This document shows, one piece after another, positions 1 through 8,683 of a stretch of 64,000 nucleotides of DNA; positions within the stretch are counted from its first letter, which is position 1, and each line of letters starts with the position of its first letter. The translations under genes and the position numbers were made by a program. This DNA comes from Romanomermis culicivorax (Eukaryota; Nematoda; Enoplea; Mermithida; Mermithidae): positions 124,001 to 188,000 of the forward strand of contig CAWUHX010000120.1 in NCBI GenBank assembly GCA_963922205.1, written 5' to 3'. The notes beneath the pieces are model-generated. The model was given only the letters and a program-made list of their open reading frames with translations. It did not search any database and had not been told where the DNA came from.

Positions 1-760
1 AAGCACAGGTTTCAATATGCAGCTTTGGGAAAAATCTTGATTGCACAGATAAATTCTTGGTTGTTCACTCTAAAATCAGAAAAAATTAGCGTAATTTTAT
101 CGGAAAAACCCACCAAAAGCTATAGTTTTCTCCTATTTCATTCGATTCGCATTGGTTTTAGGCTTTTAAAACCAAAATTTTCCGAGTTTTTAAGAGAAAA
201 TGAAAAGATTGGTATGAGTAACTTGTTCGACGCCCAGGGCCGAAAATGTTTCTGAGATTTTCATATTCTAGGACGCTGCGAAATGAACCTTTTTAACTTT
301 TATTGCCTAGACAAAAGATTTAATTTTTCAGGGAAGTCAATGAATTTTCAGTCGGGTAGACTGCAATCCAAAAGCTAGGAAAGCAACCGAAAATTTCGAT
401 TCTTCAACCAGCAAGAATTCTTACTTGGACTCACAATGTTTTTATCACGCAAATTTCAAAATCTTTTTGAAGACTGCAAAAAGATTTTGGGAAAATGACC
501 GAAAAATATCTTGGCTTTCGTCGAATTCTCAAAAAAACGACACAGGATCAAATATTTATCCATTACATCTTGGTAATTAAAAGCAATAAGCATAACTAGA
601 ATGGCATATTCTAACCGCGAACTGGAAATAAAGGAAAATTATTGAATAATTAAAATCCGGCATGAAGCGCCGGAAAATTTCAACAATTTTCAACTTTATA
701 ACGCATAAAATGCATCTGCGGAACCATCAAAAAATTTGCGCGGAATATTTTTCAGCGACG
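1..760 (+). repeat. Dispersed repeat R1, copy 1 (left end at window edge)
   Basis: Begins with a CAGGTTTCAATATGCAG-like end at base 6 and carries the word TTGCAC/TGCA near its start. Related copies lie at 36711-37010 (partial), 39400-40170 (inverted) and 40660-41335, sharing internal strings such as 'cggaaaaacc' and 'cagcaagaatt'. A GC hairpin (ccggc..gccgg) lies near 660-677. No coding capacity is evident. It is probably a non-autonomous DNA element, but no TSD can be checked at the window edge. Confidence 0.6.
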
Positions 761-1594
761 AAGTCCAAATTTCGACAAAAATGAATATTTTCCGACAGCT
801 TATCACCTGCAATGATCAATTCAGATTAAAAAAATCAGCGGAAAGCAAGTCCAGCCAAAATTATGCAAGTTTTTTAGTAGTCAAAAAAAGGCAAATTGTA
901 GCGCTAATGGTTTTTCAAGGTCAAAGGAACACGCGCAACTTTACCCACCTCGGTCAATCAGCTCCCCCCCCCCCCCCCCCCAAATGGCATTGTAAATATC
1001 AAAGTTTAAACTTGGATGTGTAAAGCAGTAAAAGCAGAAAAAACACCCATCCTTGTTCACTCCGTGCGCACCTGTAAGAATCATTTTGAAGATGTCCCTG
1101 ACGGGATGGGCCCTACGCGCCCGCCTACCTGACTCCGCTTCACTCCGCCCTAAGCCTATGTCAAAGAATTGAATATAGGTAAATGACAGGCAATACACCG
1201 TAGTCGGCGTTGCTTTAGGGCAGATGGTCATCTTTACACTAACATTAGCTTACACTACTTAGTTCTTAGGCTCAGGCTCATTGTTGTTCATTTATGTTAA
1301 TTTTATTACAAAGTAATGATTCTTTTTGTCTTGAAATTGGTCAATCTTCAGCAGCACCCCACTCCTTCGGGAATCGTTTCTGCTAATTCAGCGTAGATGA
1401 AAATGATCAGCATGATATTCTGAACAAGATGGAAGGCAAAACTATTGTTTCGGCACTTAATGACGAAATAATAATTTAGCCAAAAATGCTCAAGCATAAA
1501 AGAATTTGCCTCAAATTCAAAAAAATCCTCAAAAATGGTCGATTGAGGAAAAAACAGTGCCCCCTCCTTCCCCCTCTATATACGGGCTTGGTGT
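761..1594. other. Non-coding stretch without recognised gene
   Basis: Contains a long C homopolymer at about 963-980 and a moderately GC-rich segment at 1070-1220. No splice-bounded exon, RNA gene or repeat with clear ends was recognised. Confidence 0.4.
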
Positions 1595-2440
1595 CAGCGT
1601 TTTTTTTGTGCACGGACATTTGCGCCAATTGGCACAAAGGGCCAAAAAAAATTGTGCCAATGGCACAAAAAAAGTTTTTAACCTAAAAACATACTGAAAA
1701 CCTTTAAAAACCTTTATGCCACAAGTTAGATAAAAATATAACTAAAGACACTTTCCCCGCACTAATTTTCATGAAAATCACGTCAACTTTATTATATCTA
1801 AGCACGTCAGTGCCATAAAAAAAACTGATCGAGAAAGCAATTCACACGATTCGAAAAGAATCGGATGCTGCGAGAATTTGCCTATTTTTATAGAATTTTT
1901 AATTTTCAAGCATTTTATATTTTTCTTTTTTATTTTAGACTGCAAATTTCTTCTCAACACGGATGTAATTAAACTATGGGTGTCCATAATTGCTTTCTCC
2001 TGAAAAACCTAAGCCGATGGTCGCTTCGCGTAAATTTTTTTGGTTGAGAAATTGTGAAAACAATGTCAATTTTTCTGTTCGAAAACACCGAAAATTTCGG
2101 TTTCCAATCACCCTACTGAATGAACAGTGGAAGTTAAATCATTTCTATTCATTTTTCAGTCATTGAGAATCTTATAGTTTTTTGCGATCATACAAATATA
2201 CTATTCGAATACAATTCTCTCAGGTTCTAAACAAATAAAAGTAACCAATACTATACTTATTGATTCCGCGCCCAGCGCCGAGAAAATTTTGCGTTTTCAG
2301 CCCCTAAAATGACTAGAAATCAAGGAAACTCAGTCTTCGACCAGTCAAAAAATTTGTGCCAATTGGCACAAACGAATAAAATTTTTTGTGCCATGCCAAA
2401 TTTTTTTGTGCCAAAAACCATGCTGTGCAAAAAAAACCTG
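1595..2440 (-). mobile_element. hAT-like non-autonomous element, family A (inverted copy)
   Basis: Starts CAGCGTTTTTTTTGTGC and ends GTGCAAAAAAAACCTG. Both ends are rich in the palindromic word TTGTGCCAATTGGCACAA, and the interior matches the reverse complement of the well-delimited copy at 7213-8021. The 8 bases on either side do not match, so the TSD has been lost or one end is displaced. Confidence 0.6.
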
Positions 2441-3227
2441 TCCGCATTCCGCAATGATATATACAGTGTTGCCAGATGAAATTTTTAGGAAATACGAGAT
2501 TTTTAAAAAAATACTGCCAGAAAAATTCCAGACCGATTTCAAATAATGCCAGAATAATGTCAGATTTCCAATGCTAAAAATAACGAGACAAAAACTCTTT
2601 CTAAACATAAAAATCCCAAAATTGATAGAAGATTCACATTTTTTCCTTGACACAGTTTTTAAGAAAGATCAATACGTCAAGCCTCTGAGCTAATTGAAGC
2701 AATTATTTCTTTCCTTACGTAAAATCAATTCGAAAGATTCATTGCAGTAGTTTTCGGAAATTTCTACTCTTCTTACTTAACTTTATATCTTTTTGGTCAA
2801 ATGAGACTTCCCGAATCTACTGGTTTTGAATTTCTCAAATAATAAAATTCTAGAAATTATGACCTTTGAACAGAAATTTCAAAATCACTTCTTGAAAAAA
2901 ATTGACGAAAAAATCCATTTTGAAATCTCACTAGCCATCAATCATAATAGCGGAGCTAACCGTAAATTTATTATCTAATGCAAAGTCACTATGCACAATC
3001 CTAGTAAATTAGACTTCAAACTCGAAAATTTCAATTTTCCTCTCAATTTTAATCAATTAACGGCTCTAAAAAACCGGAAGGTTTGAAAAAGATCAAAAAC
3101 ACTTGAATAAAGCGTCTATGAGCATTTTTGAGCAAAAAACCGTCTAGGAAAAAACAAATTTTTGACCCCTTTCCTATTTGATGAAAAAGCACAGGGGAAA
3201 AAACAGTGACTTATGTATAGCCAGTAG
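2441..3227. repeat. Repeat mosaic with family F segment
   Basis: Includes a TGCCAGA word cluster at 2465-2570 and a family F segment at about 2640-3075. That segment is repeated inverted at 3430-3990 and in the same orientation at 4850-5100, with another copy near 37741-38100. No gene is recognised. Confidence 0.5.
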
Positions 3228-4341
3228 CAGGGTTTTTTTTTTGACCTACGAGTCACAAGCCAAGTGGCTTGTTGACCTAAAATTTTACAAGCCATTTCAA
3301 ATTTTTATAAGCCAATTTTATAATATCAGTATACGTGAATAAATTCCAATGCTAGGTTATTTTTTAAAGAAATGTATATATTGAGCATCACAGCAATCGA
3401 TCAAAAAAGAGATGTCATTCAACATTCATTCAATAACATTTTAGAGCCGTTAATTAATCAAAATTCAGGAAACATTCGAAATTTTTGAGTTTGATCGAAG
3501 TCTAATCTACAAGCATTGTGGAAAAAATTTTCCAGCAAACTATCCAAGAACATAATGACTTTGAATAACATCAGAAATCGACGGTTAAGTCTTCTATGAT
3601 GACAAGTGAGAGCCCAAAAAAGCTATTAATCTTTCCTGCCTGAAACCCCGGAAAAATTTTTTGGGTATTGACATTCTGCGATGCTGGAAAATCAATTTTC
3701 CAACCACTTATTTGAAGAATTAGTTTCGGATTTTCTGTTCAAAAGTCGTAATTTCTGGAATTTTATGTTCGAAAAATTTTAAAACCATCAATTTATTCAC
3801 ACACTCTCATAAACTTGGCCGAAAAGATATGAGTAAGAAGAGAAGAAATTTCCGGAAACTACTTCTATGAAGCTTTTGGATTGATTTTGCGTTAAGAAAG
3901 GAATAATTGCTTCGAAAAGTTTACAGACTTGACGTATTGATCTTTCTCAAAAAATGTGTCAAGGGAAAATGTGAATCTTCATTAAATATCAAGATGAAAT
4001 ATTGAAGATTACCAATTAAAACATGAGGTAATAGGTTTAAGATGATTAAAACTATTAAAGATTAAATGATAAATGAAGGTAGACATGTTAGAAGCAGCGC
4101 CTGAGCTAGGAAATAAATAATAATGCTTATTTAAGTTATAACCGGCGTGAAGCGCCGGAAAATTTTGAGATTATGACCTTCTAAAATGCACCAAAATGCA
4201 TCTTTTCTGTATCCGATATGATCAAACACATGACTCAAAAAATTTTGACAAGCCATTTTGGCTTGTTGGACTAAAATTCTACAAGCCATTTTGTCAGTCC
4301 AACAAGCCATGGCTTGTAAAATGCTTAAAAAAAAAACTATG
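3228..4341 (+). mobile_element. hAT-like non-autonomous element, family C (word AAGCCA)
   Basis: The left end CAGGGTTTTTTTTTTGACC and the right end AAAAAAAAAACTATG are flanked by the identical 8-bp duplication gccagtag (3220-3227 and 4342-4349). Just inside both ends are direct and inverted copies of CAAGCCA/TGGCTTG. The interior holds the family F segment, a GC hairpin near 4141-4158 and the shared 'gaccttctaaaatgcaccaaaatgcatcttttc' type module (about 4170-4210). It has no transposase. The 8-bp TSD and CAG-type ends suggest hAT, which is an inference from termini only. Confidence 0.75.
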
Positions 4342-5106
4342 GCCAGTAGGAACTTTATTTTCAAATCATGCCAGAATTATGCCAAGAATCAGAACATTAT
4401 GCTAAAAATCAGAACCTTATGCCAGATTTGGTGCCAGATTCGAAAAGTGCCAAATCATGGCAAACAGTGCCAGATCTGGCATCGAAAATGCCAGAAATTT
4501 TATACCTTCAATAAGATTGGTCGGAAAAATGTAGTCTACTCCTTCCCGCTGTCTATTTTCCACATTTGCACTATAATGTGGGAAAAAAATCTGGAATGTG
4601 GGAAAATTTTTGAGGTCTTTCCACAAATGTGGAAGAAAAATTTGTGGTTTCCATATTGAAAAGGTGCATTTTGGTGCATTTTAGGAAGTCGCTTCGCGCC
4701 AGTCATAACTTCAATAATCATTATTATTTATTACCAAGCTCAAGCGCGGCTTTTAGCATGTCTCATATTTAATTTAATAGTTTTCATCATCTACGTAGTA
4801 TTTCATGTTTAATTGGCAGTCCTGAATATTATATCTTTATATTTAATGAAGATCCACATTTTTTCCTTCATAGATTCAAACTTTCACGTCAACTTTCTAA
4901 ACTTTTTGAGGCGTTTGTTCCTTTCTTAACGTAAATTCAATTCAAAAGCTTCATGGAAGTATTTTTGGAAAATTTCTACCCTTCTGACTCATAGCTTTTC
5001 GGCCAAATTTATGAAAGGTTACGAACAAATTAATGGTTTTAAAATTTTTCGAATGATAAATTTCTTGAAATTACGATTTATGAACACAAAATTTGAATCT
5101 AAATTT
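4342..5106. repeat. Repeat mosaic (TGCCAGA and TGTGGGAAA word clusters, family F segment)
   Basis: 4355-4500 is a dense array of (A/G)TGCCAGA in both orientations. 4557-4640 has CCACATTT/AATGTGGG words. A GC hairpin module lies near 4660-4715 and a family F segment at 4850-5100. No gene is seen. Confidence 0.5.
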
Positions 5107-5114
5107 TGATATAT

Positions 5115-5434
5115 CATACCTGTAATTGGGGGGAGGTTGGGGGGGGGACCCCCACCCCCAAATTAATCGAACTCTTATATATATGTTGGGACCCCCACCC
5201 CCAACTTGGTCAACCCTATACCCAACCCCCACCCCCGAATTCAGAAAAATTGGAAAAAAATCAAGAAAAAAAAGTGGCTTTTTCGGCCTTTTTTGGAAAA
5301 TTTTCGAAATTTTTTTGACTTTTTTTGGGGGTTTTCCGACTCCCCTTCCTAAAATTTTGGAAAGATTGTGACCCCAACCCCAAAATTTTGGGTTTACCCT
5401 ATCCCACCAACTGGTCGGACCTCCTACAGGTATG
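5115..5434 (+). mobile_element. G-run MITE (family E), copy 1
   Basis: The terminal inverted repeats CATACCTGTA and TACAGGTATG are flanked by a perfect 8-bp duplication tgatatat (5107-5114, 5435-5442). The interior consists of G and C runs alternating with A/T runs, including the subterminal CTGGTCGGA string. It is non-coding. The 8-bp TSD fits hAT or Merlin; the autonomous partner is not identified. Confidence 0.85.
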
Positions 5435-5774
5435 TGATATATAAGAATGATTATCAGAATGCTCTAAAAAGTCAAAAACACTTAAATAAAGCGTTTATGA
5501 GCAATTTTAAGCGAAAAAACGAAGATTTTGAGACACCGTTTTTCTTTCCTCAAGGTGTTTAGGGTGTTTTGAGGAAAAAATTTCGAAATGAGGAAAAAAA
5601 TTTTAGGTATGGTTCTCATTGTGTAAAAAATATTGGGGAATTCCGATCGGAAAAGATGCGTTTTGATGGACTTAAAAGGGTCAAAATCTCAAAAAATCCG
5701 GCGCTTTGCGCCGGTCATGGGTATAAGGCGCGGCCGTTAAGGCCCTCTGTCACGTCGCCGCGCGGCACCGGTTG
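5435..5774 (+). repeat. Partial copy of hAT-like family B
   Basis: Starts with CACCGTTTTTCTTTCC at 5534 and has GAGGAAAAAATTT words. The GC hairpin module (tccggcgctttgcgccgg near 5697) matches the start of the complete family B copy at 6353. It is interrupted by the MITE at 5775. Confidence 0.55.
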
Positions 5775-6207
5775 CATACCTGTACTTGCGGGGGGTGGGC
5801 ATATCTGTAAGACCTCCGACCAGTTGGGGGGGTAGGAAAAAGTCGAAATTTTTCCCAAAAAAAGGCCAAAAGACATACACTTTTTTGCAAATTTTTTTAA
5901 TTTTTTCCAAACTGGGGGGGGGGGGGTTGGGAGGGGTAAATGATTTTGGGTACAGTGTTGGCCAAGTTGGGGGGTCCCCCCCCCCAACACCCCCTAGGTA
6001 CAGGTACCCCCCCCCAACTTGGCCAACCCTGTACCCAAAATCATTTACCCCCCCAACCCCCCCCCCAGTTTGGAAAAAATTGAAAAAATTTGCAAAAAAG
6101 TGTATGTTTTTTGGCCTTTTTTGGGAAAAATTTCGACTTTTTTCTACCCCCTCCCCAAAATATCGACCCCCCCCCCCCCCCAACTGGTCGGAGGTCTTAC
6201 AGGTATG
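5775..6207 (+). mobile_element. G-run MITE (family E), copy 2, foldback form
   Basis: The CATACCTGTA/TACAGGTATG ends are flanked by a perfect 8-bp duplication accggttg (5767-5774, 6208-6215). The interior is a near-complete inverted duplication centred near 5990, with each half carrying G/C runs and the 'ggaaaaatttcga' and 'gtatgttttttggcc' type strings in opposite orientation. This looks like a dimer that could fold into a long hairpin. Confidence 0.85.
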
Positions 6208-6352
6208 ACCGGTTGTCCTATTCATACTAACCGGCGGCGTCGCGCGGTGGCTTGTCATACTTCGCCGCGCGGTACCCCAAAATTTTTTTCCCCTTTCCGA
6301 ATTTTTTTTCCCGAAAAAGCACGATTTGGGAGAAAAAAACAGTGTGCTGGAT
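6208..6352. repeat. CGCG-rich palindromic repeat remnant
   Basis: Before the MITE inserted, 5745-5774 plus 6208-6285 formed a GC-rich segment with several CGCCGCGCGG palindromes and the string 'cctattcatacta'. A related segment is at 53585-53727. A T-run end AAAAAAACAGTG lies at 6333-6344. Confidence 0.5.
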
Positions 6353-8199
6353 CATCGTTTTTTATTCCTCAAATGGGGTCTTTTGAGTAAAAAAATTTCG
6401 GAATGAGGAAAAAAATTTCGGGTATGGTTCTCATTGTGGAAAAATTTTTGGCGAATTCAAAACTGAAAAGATGCATTTTGGTGGTCTTAAAAAGGTCAAA
6501 ATCTCAAAATTTTCCGGCGCTTCGCGCCAGTCATGGGAATAATCCCAACTATTTTCTATCAGGCGCGGCCGTTTGCATATCTACTTCAACTTACTAATTG
6601 ATGCTTCACAGTTTCTATCAATCAAGTTAGGTTGTTTCATTTTCTAATCGTTAGCAGTCAATTATGTCGCCCAAAATTGGGATTTCTCATCAATTCTTTC
6701 AATTTTTTCTCTCGATGCTTGGAATTTTCTCAACGTTTGCAACCTAAACTTTTGCGTTTATTGAAGATGGAAATTGAAGACATCATTCTAGACTGCGATT
6801 TTAGAACTTCTGCTCATGAATATCTGTTGGAGAGATTTATTTTCCGGTGTTTTAGTATATATAAACCCGAAATTTTTTCCGGCGCTGCGCTCCGGAATTT
6901 GAAACAAGTTACACTTCATCAGTTTGATTTTAATTCATTTCTCAACGTTGTGAAGGTTCATTTTCCCGAGTTTTAAAAAGTGAAAATCCAAAAATTTTTC
7001 CGGAGCTCCGCGCCGGACCGAGAACTAAATAAAATTAGATGATTCTAATCGGAACTACAGAAATGTTAATAGCGGATTTAGTCCTGAGAACTCTATCGTT
7101 AACATGCTTCACCCGATCCTGTAGAACACCAATATATTCTTCATATGAGCTCATATTGACTAACATAACCAGAATTTTCTCAATTTTTTCCTCATGTTTG
7201 CAGGTTTCTGACCAGTGTTTTTTTGTGCCAAAACATGGTTTTTGGCACAAAAAAATTTGGAATGGCACAAAAAATTTTGAGCATTTGTGCCAATTGGCAC
7301 AAAATTTTTGGCAGATCAAATATAAAAATTCCTTGATTTTTATACGTTTCAAAACAAAAAATTTTCGGCGCTCCGCGCCGAATCAATGAATATAATAATA
7401 TTTCCTACTCGTAATATTTGACCCGAACGCGAACGATTTCTCCTCGAACAGTGTACCAGTATTGTTGCAGCAGACTTCATACGCTGTCAATGACTGATGA
7501 ATGAAAAGAAATTCTAAATATTCTCTGTTCATTCAGTAAGATTGGGATTTAAAACTGAAATTCTTACTTTCTGTGTTTGATTAATTCAAACAGAAACATC
7601 GACATAATTGGTGCAATATTCGGACCGAAAATCCACAAAATTTTACACGTTATTTCCTCTGGTATTTACATTGTTAATAAATATTATATAGATATTCGTA
7701 GTCGAAAATTGAATCAATTTGATCATCAATTCTAGAGCCCTAATTTTCTCGGCATTTCATTTCCTTTTGAGTCACCGCGAACTATTTTCTTGCACAGTTT
7801 TTTCTTATCTCACTGACATGATTAGCTGAAAAAAATGTAAGGCTGGGCAGGTCTCGATTTTTACAAAAAATTAATGCGGTTAAACTTAGCCTCAATTTAT
7901 ATTTTTATCTAACTTTTGGCCAAAAATCTTTCCACAGTTTCCAGTATATGTTTCTAGTAGAAAAATTTTTTTTGGCCTCTTGTGCCAATTGGCACAAATG
8001 TCCGTGCACAAAAAAACGCTGTTTCTGACTCCAAATAAGACAAAATGCTAGGATATGCTCCTAAAATGCATAAAAAATCATCCGTAGCCACATTATAAAC
8101 GTTTTTAAAAATGGGGAAAATTTTGCGAAAATTAGGAAAAAAATTTTGGGTCCGGTTCTCATCTCATGTGGAAAAAATCTTCGAGGGAAAAAAACGGTG
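6353..8199 (+). mobile_element. hAT-like non-autonomous element, family B (contains nested family A)
   Basis: The left end CATCGTTTTTTATTCC and the right end AAAAAAACGGTG are flanked by the identical 8-bp duplication tgctggat (6345-6352, 8200-8207). Words CCTCA/GAGGAAAAA occur near the left end. A GC hairpin occurs near 6513-6530, with two related hairpins near 6878 and 6997. A complete family A element with its own TSD lies inside at 7213-8021. The open frames present, such as 6632-6976, lie in repeat sequence and match no protein I recognise. Confidence 0.75.
7213..8021 (+). mobile_element. hAT-like non-autonomous element, family A (type copy, word GTGCCA)
   Basis: The termini CAGTGTTTTTTTGTGCC and GTGCACAAAAAAACGCTG are flanked by a perfect 8-bp duplication tttctgac (7205-7212, 8022-8029). 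About six copies of (T)GTGCCA or TGGCACA lie within 110 bases of the left end and two more at the right end. The GC hairpin cggcgctccgcgccg is at 7366-7381. Other copies lie at 1595-2440, 38216-38800 and 44563-45609, with a half copy near 31640-32000. It is non-coding. Confidence 0.8.
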
Positions 8200-8207
8200 T
8201 GCTGGAT

Positions 8208-8485
8208 AGACCTCGCTGGGCAATGCTTAGATGTGATCAGATCAGAGCACAGTAGATTGGTGATTGATCGTCACAAAATTGACATAAAGGATCACTAGAC
8301 GATCGGAAACATGATACTAACACAACATAACACGTTCGGAAAACGAACGCTGAAACAGCGCAATGCGTCTGCTTTTTCTGACTAAAATTATGAAAACATA
8401 TGAGCGGATTATTTTGGTAAGTTATCTGAAAATTGACACGGTATGACGACGAAATAACGAACAATGCGTTAAAATGTCAGTTAAT
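8208..8485 (-). other. 3' flank / probable 3' UTR of cdc-37
   Basis: This minus-strand sequence follows the cdc-37 stop codon. It shows a small palindrome cgttcggaaaacgaacg near 8333-8349 but no clear AATAAA signal. It does not resemble the surrounding repeats. Confidence 0.4.
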
Positions 8486-8683
8486 TCATCCCGAGTCTTT
8501 TTTCTCGTCAGATGCCATCGAAGTCTTGTCTTTGTTAGCGTCCTTGTCCTTGTTAGCATCCGGAATCCACAAACCGGAATCAATACACCGTTGTAAATGT
8601 CGTTGAAATTCAGCGGCATCCATTTGCGATGCAACATTTTGTAAAGCTGATACATCCTGTTTTTCGAAGCATTCTTGCATGGC
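8486..8683 (-). CDS. cdc-37: cdc-37 exon 8 (last coding exon)
   Basis: 65 codons plus TGA, from [11 protein letters not shown] through [10 protein letters not shown] to a low-complexity Asn-Lys-Asp tail. The acceptor is cctcctcag. It lies 14.9 kb from exon 7 because of nested transposons. Confidence 0.93.
   Translation of the reverse strand, partial: AMQECFEKQDVSALQNVASQMDAAEFQRHLQRCIDSGLWIPDANKDKDANKDKTSMASDEKKDSG

Noticed and set aside
961..980. G-quadruplex or regulatory poly-C tract
   Set aside because: A single homopolymer run; similar runs are common here in MITEs and there is no evidence of function.
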